From Sphingomonas sanxanigenens DSM 19645 = NX02 (GTDB lineage Bacteria; Pseudomonadota; Alphaproteobacteria; Sphingomonadales; Sphingomonadaceae): 64,000 nucleotides of DNA. Both the position numbers and the translations under genes were made by a program. Location: assembly GCF_000512205.2 (NCBI RefSeq), contig NZ_CP006644.1, positions 6,050,001 through 6,114,000 on the forward strand. Reading direction: 5' to 3'. Every line of letters starts with the position of its first letter. Position 1 is the stretch's first letter. The notes beneath the pieces were generated by a model. The model did not search any database and was not told where the DNA came from. It worked only from the letters and a program-made list of their open reading frames with translations. Shown here piece by piece: positions 39,499 through 48,104 of this stretch.

Positions 39499-40149
39499 AT
39501 GCGCTTGGTGTCCGGCATCGGCAATCGCGTGGCGCCGCCGCGCTTCCTGGCATTCGTGCTGCTGTTCGCGCTGACGACGGTGGGGCTGAAAGTCTGGCTG
39601 GACTGGCGAGAGAGCGTGATGATCGGCTTCGACATCGCCGCCGCCGTCTTTTTGCTATCCTGCATTCCGTTGTTGGGCCGGGAGGCTGGTGCGATGCGCG
39701 AATCGGCGCGCCGCAACGACGCCAACCGCAGGACGATGCTCGTCGTGACCGGCGCGGTCTCGATCGCGATCCTGACCGCGGTCGCCAGCGAACTGCTGCA
39801 GCGCGGCAGCACCGCGCCGCAGACAGCGGCTATCATCGTCGCCACGCTGGCGCTGAGCTGGCTGTTCAGCAACCTCGTCTATGCGCTGCATTATGCGCAT
39901 CTCTTCTACCGCCCCGGCAACGGCAACGGCGGCGGCGATAGCGGCGGGCTGAGCTTTCCCGGCACGGAGGAGCCCGATTATTGGGACTTCGTCTATTTCG
40001 CCTATTGCCTCGGCATGACGTTCCAGACCTCGGACGTCACGGTCGGCAACGGCCTGATGCGGCGCGTTGTCACGCTGCATTGCCTGGCGGCGTTCGTGTT
40101 CAACCTGGGCGTGATCGCCTTCACGATCAACGTACTGGGCGCCGGCTAG
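39499..40149 (+). CDS. DUF1345 membrane protein
   Basis: A 216-residue protein with about five transmembrane helices and a conserved [18 protein letters not shown] block near the end, typical of DUF1345. No function is known. ATG 39499 is preferred to ATG 39451. Its TAG stop overlaps the stop of the convergent ruvA gene (shared CTAG). Confidence 0.88.
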   Translation: MRLVSGIGNRVAPPRFLAFVLLFALTTVGLKVWLDWRESVMIGFDIAAAVFLLSCIPLLGREAGAMRESARRNDANRRTMLVVTGAVSIAILTAVASELLQRGSTAPQTAAIIVATLALSWLFSNLVYALHYAHLFYRPGNGNGGGDSGGLSFPGTEEPDYWDFVYFAYCLGMTFQTSDVTVGNGLMRRVVTLHCLAAFVFNLGVIAFTINVLGAG

Positions 40150-40751
40150 GCCTTCGACGCCTTGCGCAGGGCGAGGCGGACCAGCGCGTCGAGCGTGGCG
40201 CCGGGTTCCAGTTCCTCGCTGGCCGCGGCAACCGCGCTGCTCGCCTCGCCCGGGCGGAAGCCGAGATTGATGAGCGCGGATACGGCGTCCGCCCCGGCGC
40301 CGCCGGCTTTCGCCACCGGCGCGGCCGCGCCGCCGGGCCCCAGCACGAGACCGCCGGCCTTGTCCTTCAACTCGTTGACGATGCGCATCGCCAGCTTGGG
40401 GCCGACGCCGTTGGCGCGCGCGATCATCGCCTTGTCGGCGTTGGCCACGGCGCGCAGCAGTTCGGCGGGGTCGAGCACGGAGAGAATCGCCAGCGCGACG
40501 CGGCCGCCAACGCCTTGGACGCTCGTCAGCAACCGGAACCAGTCGCGCTCGTCCGCCGATCCGAAGCCGAACAACGTGATCGCATCCTCGCGCACCTGCA
40601 TTTCGGTGAACAGCACCACATGCCCGCCCACCGCGCCGATCGCGGTCAGCGTCCGCGACGAGGCCTGGACGAGATAGCCGACGCCGCCAACGTCGATCAC
40701 CGCATGGTCGGCGGTGGTCTCGGCGAGCGTTCCGGTCAGTCGTGCGATCAT
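40146..40751 (-). CDS. ruvA: Holliday junction DNA helicase subunit RuvA
   Basis: A 201-residue junction-binding protein with an OB-fold ([22 protein letters not shown]), paired helix-hairpin-helix motifs ([30 protein letters not shown]) and a C-terminal RuvB-binding domain. The start overlaps the ruvC stop by four bases (ATGA), so the two are translated together. Confidence 0.96.
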   Translation of the reverse strand: MIARLTGTLAETTADHAVIDVGGVGYLVQASSRTLTAIGAVGGHVVLFTEMQVREDAITLFGFGSADERDWFRLLTSVQGVGGRVALAILSVLDPAELLRAVANADKAMIARANGVGPKLAMRIVNELKDKAGGLVLGPGGAAAPVAKAGGAGADAVSALINLGFRPGEASSAVAAASEELEPGATLDALVRLALRKASKA

Positions 40752-41239
40752 CGGCCCCCCAATATCCGGTTCGATGCGAGATGATGGGCGTGCGTGATCG
40801 CCACCGCAAGCGCATCCGCGGCGTCGGCCCCGGCGATCGCGGCCCCGGGCAGCAACCGCTTCACCATGGCATGGACCTGCGCCTTGTCCGCGCCGCCCAC
40901 GCCCACCGTCGCCTTCTTGACGACGCTCGCGGCATATTCGCCGACCGCAATGCCGGTACGCGCCGCCGCGAGCAGCACGACGCCGCGTGCCTGGCCGAGC
41001 TTGAGCGTCGAGCGCGGATTGGCGTTGACGAACACCTCCTCGACCGCTGCCGCATCCGGACGGTGGAGGAGCAGCAGGTCGGTCAGCGCGGCGTCGAGCG
41101 CCACCAGCCGCTCGGGCAGGGGTGCCTTGGTGTCGGTGGAAATCTGGCCGTTGCCGATATGGCTCAGCCGGTTGCCGACCGCGGCGATGATCCCCCAGCC
41201 GGTCGTGCCCAGCCCGGGATCCAGGCCGAGGATGATCAG
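40748..41239 (-). CDS. ruvC: Holliday junction resolvase RuvC, apparent CTG start
   Basis: A 163-residue endonuclease cleaving Holliday junctions. With the start at CTG 41239 the protein reads (M)[17 protein letters not shown] and keeps all four acidic catalytic residues: D7, E67 or E68, D139 and D142. The next usable start, GTG 41104, would remove 45 residues including D7. GGAG at 41248-41251 stands eight bases before the CTG. The CTG overlaps the TGA of yebC (CTGA), so re-initiation after yebC is likely. No in-frame ATG, GTG or TTG exists just upstream. Confidence 0.9.
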   Translation of the reverse strand: MIILGLDPGLGTTGWGIIAAVGNRLSHIGNGQISTDTKAPLPERLVALDAALTDLLLLHRPDAAAVEEVFVNANPRSTLKLGQARGVVLLAAARTGIAVGEYAASVVKKATVGVGGADKAQVHAMVKRLLPGAAIAGADAADALAVAITHAHHLASNRILGGR

Positions 41240-41979
41240 CCCAGTTTCTCCATCACCTCGTCGGACACTTCATAATTGCCCCACACGGTCTGGACGTCGT
41301 CATCGTCGTCGAGCGCGTCGAGCAGCTTGAAGAGCTGTTCGGCATCGCCTTCCTCGACCGCGACCATCGTTTGCGGGCGCCAGGCGAGCTTGGTGCCTTC
41401 GGCTTCGCCGAGCACCGGCTCCAGGGCCCTGGCGACCTCGTGCAGCGCTTCCTGGGCGGTCCAGATCTCATGGCCTTCGTCGGACGACTGCACGTCTTCC
41501 GCGCCGGCTTCCAGCGCCGCTTCGAACAGCGTGTCGGAATCGCCGGCGCTGGCCGGATAGCTGATCAGCCCCAGCCGGTCGAAGCTGTGGCTCACCGCGC
41601 CCGGCGCGCCGAGATTGCCGCCATTCTTCGACATGGCGAGGCGCACATTGGTCGCGGTGCGGTTGCGGTTGTCGGTCAGGGTCTCGATGATCAACGCGAC
41701 GCCGCCAGGGCCGAAGCCCTCGTAGCGGATCTCCTCGAAGATCGCGCCGTCACTGCCCTCGGCCTTCTTGATCGAACGCTCGATATTGTCCTTGGGCATG
41801 CCGCCGGCGCGGGCGGCGATCACCGCGGCGCGCAGGCGCGCGTTCATCGCCGGATCGGGCATGCCCATCTTCGCGGCGACGGTGATTTCGCGGCTGAGCT
41901 TTGAGAACAGCGAAGCGCGCTTCTTGTCCTGCGCGCCCTTGCGCCGCATGATGTTCTTGAACTTGCTATGGCCGGCCAT
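41236..41979 (-). CDS. yebC: YebC/PmpR-family protein
   Basis: A 247-residue protein starting [20 protein letters not shown], the family signature, with three domains and an acidic C-terminus. Members are described as DNA-binding regulators and, more recently, as translation factors that relieve ribosome stalling. Placement directly before ruvC-ruvA is conserved in many bacteria and here is tight: the ruvC start lies in its stop codon. Confidence 0.95.
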   Translation of the reverse strand: MAGHSKFKNIMRRKGAQDKKRASLFSKLSREITVAAKMGMPDPAMNARLRAAVIAARAGGMPKDNIERSIKKAEGSDGAIFEEIRYEGFGPGGVALIIETLTDNRNRTATNVRLAMSKNGGNLGAPGAVSHSFDRLGLISYPASAGDSDTLFEAALEAGAEDVQSSDEGHEIWTAQEALHEVARALEPVLGEAEGTKLAWRPQTMVAVEEGDAEQLFKLLDALDDDDDVQTVWGNYEVSDEVMEKLG

Positions 41980-42012
41980 GGCCGCTCCTCCAAAATCGCT
42001 GGCGGGTTCCGC

Positions 42013-42333
42013 TCAGGCGAGCTTCACCGCGGTGCCGGAGGCGGTGACCATCAGCATCGACCCGTCCTTGCCCAGCACTTCATAATCGATGTCGATGCCG
42101 ACCACGGCGTCGGCACCCTTGTCGTGCGCCTCGCCCTCGAGCTCGCGGAACGCCTGCTCGCGCGCCTGGCGGAGCTTGCTTTCATAGGCGCCCGAACGCC
42201 CGCCGACGATGTCGGTGATCGAGGCGAAAAGATCGCGGAAAATGTTGGCGCCGACGATGACCTCGCCGGTCACGATACCGCGATATTCGGCGATCACCCG
42301 TCCCGAGATGGTCGGCGTGGTGGTGAGGATCAT
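42013..42333 (-). CDS. YbjQ/UPF0145 family protein
   Basis: A 106-residue protein with [23 protein letters not shown] and [10 protein letters not shown] blocks typical of the YbjQ pentameric family. The role is unknown. GGAAGG stands eight bases before ATG 42333; ATG 42339 is also possible. Confidence 0.9.
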   Translation of the reverse strand: MILTTTPTISGRVIAEYRGIVTGEVIVGANIFRDLFASITDIVGGRSGAYESKLRQAREQAFRELEGEAHDKGADAVVGIDIDYEVLGKDGSMLMVTASGTAVKLA

Positions 42334-42364
42334 CGACATTTCCTTCCGGATCGGGCGAGACGGC

Positions 42365-42604
42365 TCAGTCGAGGCCGAGCGCCGCCTTGTAGGTTTCGAG
42401 AAGCGCTTCGGCTTCGTCGCGGGCATTCTTTTCCATCCGCCGCAGGCGGACGATCGACCGCATCGTCTTCACGTCGAAGCCGGTGGACTTGGCTTCGGCA
42501 TAGACGTCGCGGATATCGTCGGCGATGCCTTTTTTCTCTTCCTCCAGCCGCTCGATGCGCTCGATGAAAAGACGTAGCTGTTCTGCGGCGACGACGTCGC
42601 TCAT
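42365..42604 (-). CDS. gapR: GapR-type nucleoid protein (DUF2312)
   Basis: A 79-residue basic helical protein matching DUF2312. In Caulobacter this family (GapR) clamps overtwisted DNA ahead of replication forks and aids topoisomerases. The coiled-coil N-terminus ([19 protein letters not shown]) and the [19 protein letters not shown] core are the family hallmarks. It is almost restricted to alphaproteobacteria, supporting the taxonomic call. Confidence 0.93.
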   Translation of the reverse strand: MSDVVAAEQLRLFIERIERLEEEKKGIADDIRDVYAEAKSTGFDVKTMRSIVRLRRMEKNARDEAEALLETYKAALGLD

Positions 42605-42671
42605 TCTGGTACTCCCGGATGAATCAAGGGGAGGCGTCTAGGCCAGCAGGCGCCGCGGCTCAAGCCGGCGT

Positions 42672-42974
42672 TCAGGCTTCCCGGGCATTCTTTGCGACGC
42701 TTTCGTCCATCCGGCGGAGCTGTTCCGCCGTCGCCGGCTGCTGGTGCAGGGCTTTCCATTCGGCATAGGGCATGCCGTAAACCGCCGCGCGCCCCTCGTC
42801 GCGGGTCAGCGTTCCGTCCGATGCCTCTGCCAGCCAGTCGCCCAGGCAATTGCGGCAAAACCCGGCCAGCCCCATCAGATCGACATTCTGCGCATCGGTG
42901 CGGTGCTGCAGATGGGCGACCAGGCGACGTAATACCTTTGCCGCGGTTGCGTCATCGATCGCTTCTATGGCCAT
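42672..42974 (-). CDS. DUF1244 family protein
   Basis: A 100-residue helical protein with the family core HRTDAQNVDLMGLAGFCRNC and the conserved Cys pair (CRNC), then YGMPYAEWK. No function is established. It often lies beside pyk in sphingomonads, as here, where the two genes are divergent with 93 bases between the starts. Confidence 0.88.
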   Translation of the reverse strand: MAIEAIDDATAAKVLRRLVAHLQHRTDAQNVDLMGLAGFCRNCLGDWLAEASDGTLTRDEGRAAVYGMPYAEWKALHQQPATAEQLRRMDESVAKNAREA

Positions 42975-43067
42975 ACTTCTTCATCCTTCCACGGTTGATC
43001 TCGACGGATTAGCCGCTATCCAGCCGAGGCCCAAAGCATGAGTGAAAACGGGCAGAGGAGCACCGTG

Positions 43068-44525
43068 ATGTCGCGTTATCTGGCCCCGCGTTCGCGCAAG
43101 GTTCGTGTTCTTGCAACGCTTGGTCCCGCCAGCCGCTCGCCGGACATGATCAAGACGCTGTTCCGCGCCGGTGCCGACGCCTTCCGCGTCAATATGAGCC
43201 ATGGCTCGCATGAGGATCATGCCAAGGTCATCGCCGCGATCCGCGAGATGGAGGCCGAGTTCAACCGGCCGACGACGATCCTCGTCGACCTGCAGGGCCC
43301 CAAGCTGCGCGTGGGCCGTTTCGCCGAGAGCATGGTGACGCTGAAGCCGGGCGCCACCTTCGTGCTCGATCGTGATACCGCTCCCGGCGATGCGACCCGC
43401 GTCAATCTGCCGCACCGCGAATTGTTCATGGCGATGGAGGAGGGCGCGCGCCTCCTGCTCGACGACGGCAAGCTGGTGCTGCGCGTGACCACGGCCGAGC
43501 CCGACCGGATCGTCACCACGGTGGAGGTCGGCGGTGCGCTGAGCAATAACAAGGGGCTGAACGTCCCCGACGTGGTCGTGCCGATGGCGGCGCTGACCGA
43601 CAAGGATCGCAAGGATCTCGATTTCGCGCTCGAACAGGATGTCGACTGGATCGCGCTGAGCTTCGTCCAGCGCGCCGAGGACGTCGCCGAGGCGCGGCGG
43701 CTGATCGCCGGGCGTGCGGCGCTGCTCGCCAAGATCGAGAAGCCCGCCGCGGTCGAGCGCCTGGACGATATCCTCGGCATCGCCGACGCGGTGATGGTGG
43801 CACGCGGCGATCTCGGCGTCGAACTGCCGCCGCAGAGCGTGCCGCCGCTGCAGAAGCGCATCGTCGAGACCGCGCGCCGGCTGGGCAAGCCGGTGGTCGT
43901 GGCGACGCAGATGCTCGAATCGATGATCAAGTCGCCCAGCCCGACGCGTGCGGAGGTGAGCGACGTCGCGACCGCGGTCTATGACGGTGCCGACGCGATC
44001 ATGCTTTCGGCGGAAAGCGCCGCGGGCGACTGGCCCGAGCAGTCGGTGTCGATGATGAACGCGATCGCCGACGCGGTGGAGCGCGATCCGGGCTATCATG
44101 CCCGCGTCCACTTCACCGAGACCTGGCCCGATCCGACGACCGCCGACGCGTTGTCGGAGGCGGCGGCGAGCATCGCGCAGACCGTTTCCGCCGCCGCGAT
44201 CGTGTGCTTCACCATCTCGGGCTCCACCGCCCGCCGCGTCGCGCGCGAACGCCCGGCAGTGCCGCTGATGGTGCTGACGCCCAGCCGTGAGACCGCGCGC
44301 CGCCTGGGCCTGCTGTGGGGCGTCCATGCGGTGCGCACGCGCGACGTCGGCTCGTTCGAGGAAATGGTCGCCAAGGCCAAGCGCATGGCGCTGCGCCACG
44401 GCATCGCCAAGGCCGGCGACGCGATCATCGTGATGGCCGGCGTTCCGTTCGGCGTGGCCGGCTCAACCAACGTGCTGCACGTCGTAAAGCTCGTCGGCGA
44501 CGAACTGACCGGCTTCGAAGACTGA
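43068..44525 (+). CDS. pyk: Pyruvate kinase
   Basis: A 485-residue glycolytic enzyme making pyruvate and ATP from PEP and ADP. The active-site Lys lies in the LLAKIEKPAAVERL block, followed by the Mg-binding MVARGDLGVELP; FRVNMSHGSHEDH and the C-terminal allosteric domain are present. GAGGAG stands seven bases before ATG 43068, giving a normal N-terminus (MSRYLAPRSRKVRVL); an ATG at 43038 is an alternative. A strong terminator follows. Confidence 0.95.
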   Translation: MSRYLAPRSRKVRVLATLGPASRSPDMIKTLFRAGADAFRVNMSHGSHEDHAKVIAAIREMEAEFNRPTTILVDLQGPKLRVGRFAESMVTLKPGATFVLDRDTAPGDATRVNLPHRELFMAMEEGARLLLDDGKLVLRVTTAEPDRIVTTVEVGGALSNNKGLNVPDVVVPMAALTDKDRKDLDFALEQDVDWIALSFVQRAEDVAEARRLIAGRAALLAKIEKPAAVERLDDILGIADAVMVARGDLGVELPPQSVPPLQKRIVETARRLGKPVVVATQMLESMIKSPSPTRAEVSDVATAVYDGADAIMLSAESAAGDWPEQSVSMMNAIADAVERDPGYHARVHFTETWPDPTTADALSEAAASIAQTVSAAAIVCFTISGSTARRVARERPAVPLMVLTPSRETARRLGLLWGVHAVRTRDVGSFEEMVAKAKRMALRHGIAKAGDAIIVMAGVPFGVAGSTNVLHVVKLVGDELTGFED

Positions 44526-44534
44526 GTCCGATCC

Positions 44535-44566
44535 CCCGCCGGTCGCGCGCCGGCGGGTGATTTTTT
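44535..44566 (+). terminator. Rho-independent terminator after pyk
   Basis: An 8-bp stem (44535-44542 with 44550-44557) and seven-base loop are followed by TGA and six T residues, nine bases after the pyk stop. Confidence 0.88.
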
Positions 44567-44570
44567 GCCT

Positions 44571-44595
44571 ATATGGTTGACATCGTCAAGTATAT
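44571..44595. promoter_or_regulatory. Inverted-repeat operator upstream of the MarR-GNAT gene
   Basis: ATATGGTTGAC-ATC-GTCAAGTATAT is an 11-bp inverted repeat with nine matching pairs and a three-base centre (perfect core TTGAC-N3-GTCAA at 44577-44589). It lies 17 bases before the ATG of a MarR-type regulator and includes a -35-like TTGACA. MarR proteins bind such palindromes, so autoregulation is likely. Confidence 0.65.
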
Positions 44596-44612
44596 CGCTG
44601 CATCGTGCGGCC

Positions 44613-45536
44613 ATGGCCATCGAGACCGACGATACGATCCGCGCGGTGCGCGCGTTCAACCGCTTCCACACCCGCTTCGCGGGTGCGCTGGCGCCGCGCT
44701 ACATGGGCAGCGATCTCAGCCTGATCGAGGCGCGGCTGTTCTACGAGATCGTCAATCAGGATGGCGTGCTCGCCGCCGAACTGCAGGCGCGGCTCGATCT
44801 CGATGCCGGCTATGCGAGTCGCATATTGCGTCGGTTCGAGGCGGAGGGCTGGATCGAGCGGCGGCGTGGCGCCGATGCGCGTCAGCGGCCGATCCATGTC
44901 ACCCCCGCCGGCCGCGCCGAGTATGAGGCGCTCGACGAAGTGACCCGCGCCGATGTCGCGGCGCGGCTGGCGCCGATCGGCGCGCCGGGCCGCAAGGCGC
45001 TGGTCGAGGCGCTGGGCACGGCGCGCATGCTGCTTGCCGATGGCGATCTGCCGCCGTGGACGATGCGGTCCTTCGCAACCGGCGACATGGGCCGCATCGC
45101 CACGCGCCAGGCCGAGCTCTATGCCGTCTCGCACGGCTGGGGGCGGCCGATGGAGGCCCTGTTGCTGGACGTCACCGGCCGGTTCCTGCGGGATTTCCAG
45201 CCGGGGCGCGAGCAATGCTGGATCGCCGAGCGCGGCGGGCGGATGGTCGGCTCGGTGTTCGTCTGCGATTCGGGGGAGTGGGGGGCGCAACTCCGGCTGC
45301 TCTATGTCGAGCCCGAGGCGCGGGGCCTCGGCATCGGCGAGGCGTTGGTCAACACCGCGATCGGCTTCGCGCGCGACGCCGGTTACGACCGGATCTGGCT
45401 GTGGACGCACAGCGTGCTCGAAAGCGCACGGCGGCTCTATGCCGGCTGCGGCTTCGAGCGGACCTCGGTGACGATCCACGACGCCTTCGGCACGCCCGAA
45501 GAGGGCGAGGATTGGGAATTGCGCTTTCGCGATTGA
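44613..45536 (+). CDS. Fused MarR regulator and GNAT acetyltransferase
   Basis: A 307-residue two-domain protein. Residues 1-140 are a winged-helix MarR domain ([32 protein letters not shown]); residues 155-305 are a GNAT domain with the acetyl-CoA loop [15 protein letters not shown] and [14 protein letters not shown]. Such bifunctional regulators are known, but ligand and targets are unknown. A palindrome directly upstream suggests autoregulation. ATG 44613 is preferred over ATG 44565, which lies in the terminator T-run. Confidence 0.92.
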   Translation: MAIETDDTIRAVRAFNRFHTRFAGALAPRYMGSDLSLIEARLFYEIVNQDGVLAAELQARLDLDAGYASRILRRFEAEGWIERRRGADARQRPIHVTPAGRAEYEALDEVTRADVAARLAPIGAPGRKALVEALGTARMLLADGDLPPWTMRSFATGDMGRIATRQAELYAVSHGWGRPMEALLLDVTGRFLRDFQPGREQCWIAERGGRMVGSVFVCDSGEWGAQLRLLYVEPEARGLGIGEALVNTAIGFARDAGYDRIWLWTHSVLESARRLYAGCGFERTSVTIHDAFGTPEEGEDWELRFRD

Positions 45537-45654
45537 AGGAACGGGGCGACGGGCACCGCCGTTCCGCCCCTGTGTTCATATCGCGCGGCATCGCCCGCCA
45601 TTGCCGCGACGGGGCCTGACTCCTGCCGCACAGCCCGCTATAGCGCCGCGCTTC

Positions 45655-46776
45655 ATGACCGAACGCTTTTCCTTCTCGATCACCGCCACCGACGGTGCGG
45701 CGCGCACCGGCAGCATCCAGATGCTGCGCGGCGAAATCCGCACGCCCGCTTTCATGCCGGTGGGCACCGCCGCCACCGTCAAGGCGATGAAGCCCGAGGC
45801 CGTCCGCGCGATCGGTGCGGACATCATTCTCGGCAACACCTATCATCTGATGCTCCGCCCCGGCGCGGAGCGGATGGATCGACTCGGCGGGCTGCACGAT
45901 TTCATGCAGTGGGACCGGCCGATCCTCACCGACAGCGGCGGCTATCAGGTGATGAGCCTGTCGGCGTTGACCAAGAAGACGGAGGAGGGCGTCGCCTTCC
46001 GCAGCCATCTCGACGGCTCGCGTCACATGCTCACGCCCGAGCGCTCGATGGAGATCCAGCGGCTGCTGGGATCCGACATCGTCATGGCGTTCGACGAGTG
46101 CACCAGCTTCCCGGCGACGTGGGAGGAGGCGAAGGCATCGATGGAGCGATCGATGCGCTGGGCGCAGCGGTCGCGCGACGGGTTCGACAGCGGCGGGGCG
46201 CATGCCGCGCGTTCGGCGCTGTTCGGCATCCAGCAGGGCTCGATGTTCCGCGACCTGCGGCAGATTTCTTCCGACGCGCTGATGGCGGTCGGGTTCGATG
46301 GCTATGCCGTCGGCGGCCTCGCGGTGGGCGAGGGGCAGGAGACCATGTTCGGCGTGCTCGACTATGCGCCGGCGATGCTGCCCGCGGACCGTCCGCGCTA
46401 TCTGATGGGCGTCGGCAAGCCCGACGACATCGTCGGCGCGGTGGAGCGCGGCATCGACATGTTCGATTGCGTGCTGCCCACGCGCAGCGGCCGCAACGGG
46501 CAGGCCTTCACCTGGGATGGGCCGGTCAACATCCGCAATGCGAAATATGCCGAGGATCGGACGCCGATCGATCCGGATTCGCCGATCGGCGGCTGGTCGC
46601 GCGCCTATCTGCACCACCTCGTGAAGTCGGGCGAGATGCTCGGCGCGATGCTGATGACCGAACATAATCTGTGGTTCTACCAGCAGGTGATGGCGGGGCT
46701 GCGCGGCGCCATCGCCGAAGGGCGGCTGACGGCATGGGCGGACGCGTTCCGCCGGCGCTATCGCGGCGGGAAATAG
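45655..46776 (+). CDS. tgt: tRNA-guanine (queuine) transglycosylase lacking the zinc Cys site
   Basis: A 373-residue enzyme that exchanges guanine-34 for preQ1 in GUN-anticodon tRNAs. The general acid/base D93 (LTDSGGYQ), the GGLAVGEG loop and the nucleophile D271 ([14 protein letters not shown]) are intact. The usual zinc site CxCxxC between DP and SRAYLHHL is gone: residues 307-315 read DPDSPIGGW, about three residues shorter, with no Cys. The His of TEHNL (H337), the fourth ligand in relatives, remains. ATG 45655 gives a normal start. No queA lies next to it. Confidence 0.93.
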   Translation: MTERFSFSITATDGAARTGSIQMLRGEIRTPAFMPVGTAATVKAMKPEAVRAIGADIILGNTYHLMLRPGAERMDRLGGLHDFMQWDRPILTDSGGYQVMSLSALTKKTEEGVAFRSHLDGSRHMLTPERSMEIQRLLGSDIVMAFDECTSFPATWEEAKASMERSMRWAQRSRDGFDSGGAHAARSALFGIQQGSMFRDLRQISSDALMAVGFDGYAVGGLAVGEGQETMFGVLDYAPAMLPADRPRYLMGVGKPDDIVGAVERGIDMFDCVLPTRSGRNGQAFTWDGPVNIRNAKYAEDRTPIDPDSPIGGWSRAYLHHLVKSGEMLGAMLMTEHNLWFYQQVMAGLRGAIAEGRLTAWADAFRRRYRGGK

Positions 46777-46849
46777 GCTTTCCGAAACGGGCGCCGGCCT
46801 GTGCGTTCCGGCACTGCGCGCCGCCCCGCGACTCGCTAGTCCTGCGGGC

Positions 46850-47278
46850 ATGACGAAAACCAGCACCTGCTTCTCGCTGACCTGCGGCCATGTCGTACCG
46901 GGCAGCGTCGCGATCTGCCCGAAGTGCGGATCGAAAATGCGCACCTCGAAGGCGATCCGCATCCTCGGCGGGCTGATGCTGGCCTGCGGGCTGTTCCTGA
47001 TCGGGTTGATGGGCATCATCGCGGTCAACATCGCGCCGCAGATGCTCCACCCCGGGCAGGAGATCGGCGGCAGCACCTGGACCGGAACCGCCGAACAGGG
47101 GCGCATGGCGCTGACCTTGTTCAGCATGGTGATCGCGTTCGGCCTCGTCGCCACGCTGACCGGATTGTGGCAGATCGCGACCGGACAGCGCAGCCGTGTC
47201 GTGCTGGTCGTGGTGATCCTTCTCGCCTTCGCGCTGTTCGCCTATGCGCGCTATCTGACCGGCGCGCTCGACGGCTGA
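46850..47278 (+). CDS. Zinc-ribbon membrane protein
   Basis: A 142-residue protein with an N-terminal zinc ribbon (CGHVVPGSVAICPKCGSKM, four Cys including C12) and three hydrophobic segments (about 38-60, 86-108, 116-134). No known family. It follows tgt after 73 bases. Confidence 0.65.
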   Translation: MTKTSTCFSLTCGHVVPGSVAICPKCGSKMRTSKAIRILGGLMLACGLFLIGLMGIIAVNIAPQMLHPGQEIGGSTWTGTAEQGRMALTLFSMVIAFGLVATLTGLWQIATGQRSRVVLVVVILLAFALFAYARYLTGALDG

Positions 47279-47326
47279 GCGGCTTGCCGCTCGCCGCTCG
47301 CCGCTGCGGATGCGAGAGACACAGGC

Positions 47327-48031
47327 ATGACGGCAACGCCTCCACGCGGGAGCGTGATCCTCCTCCACGGCATCTGGGCGCTGCCGGTGATGATGGCGCC
47401 GATGGCATGGGCGCTGCGGCGGCGCGGCTATCGTACGTTCAACCCGATGTACCGGTCACGCGCGCACAGCCTCGACCGCATCGTCGCGGCGCTCCACCCG
47501 CGCTTCGAGCGCTTTGCCGCCGCCAGCCCCGGCCCGGTCCATTTCGTTACCCATTCGATGGGATCGCTGGTGCTGCGCGCCTACGTCACCCGCCACCGCC
47601 CGCCATGGATCGGCCGTGCGGTGATGCTGGGGCCGCCGCATGCGGGCAGTCCGTGGGTGGATCTCGCCCGCGGTTTGCGCGTCTCCGGCCTCTGCCTGGG
47701 CCCGTCGGCCGATCTGCTCGATTGCCGCCGCAACGCGGTGCTGGAACGTGCGCTGGGGGCGATCGACTTTCCGGTCGGCATCATCGCCGGCACGCAATCG
47801 ATCCTGCCGTTCGTCACCAGCCGGCTGATGCGCGAGCCAAATGACGGCAAGGTGGCGGTGAGCGCGACGCATCTCGCGGGTCAGAGCGATCATATCGTCC
47901 TGCCCGTCGGCCACAGCGCAATGCCGCATGACCGCGAGACGATCCGCCAGGCGCTGGTGTTTCTCGAAACCGAGCGGTTCGACCGTGCCGGTGCGGACAA
48001 TGATCAGCGCGCGATCGCGAACCGCGCATAG
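47327..48031 (+). CDS. Alpha/beta-hydrolase, lipase-like
   Basis: A 234-residue hydrolase with the oxyanion strand VILLHGIWALP, the nucleophile elbow THSMGS and a late His (SDHIVLPVGHSAM) completing the triad. The GPPHAGSPWVD block is typical of PGAP1-like and lipase-class-2-like enzymes. There is no signal peptide, so it is probably cytoplasmic. Substrate unknown. Confidence 0.85.
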   Translation: MTATPPRGSVILLHGIWALPVMMAPMAWALRRRGYRTFNPMYRSRAHSLDRIVAALHPRFERFAAASPGPVHFVTHSMGSLVLRAYVTRHRPPWIGRAVMLGPPHAGSPWVDLARGLRVSGLCLGPSADLLDCRRNAVLERALGAIDFPVGIIAGTQSILPFVTSRLMREPNDGKVAVSATHLAGQSDHIVLPVGHSAMPHDRETIRQALVFLETERFDRAGADNDQRAIANRA

Positions 48032-48104
48032 CCCCTGTCGATCGGCAATCGGGCTCGGCAACAGCGCCGGACGCGGCGATGCATGATCGCCGCTGCCCGG
48101 GCCT

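Noticed and set aside
45349-47154. A 601-codon reverse-strand frame
   Set aside because: Antisense shadow of tgt and neighbouring genes; no recognisable domain.
47286-47310. Short tandem CGCTCGC-like repeat between two genes
   Set aside because: Only three imperfect units; not distinguishable from GC-rich chance.
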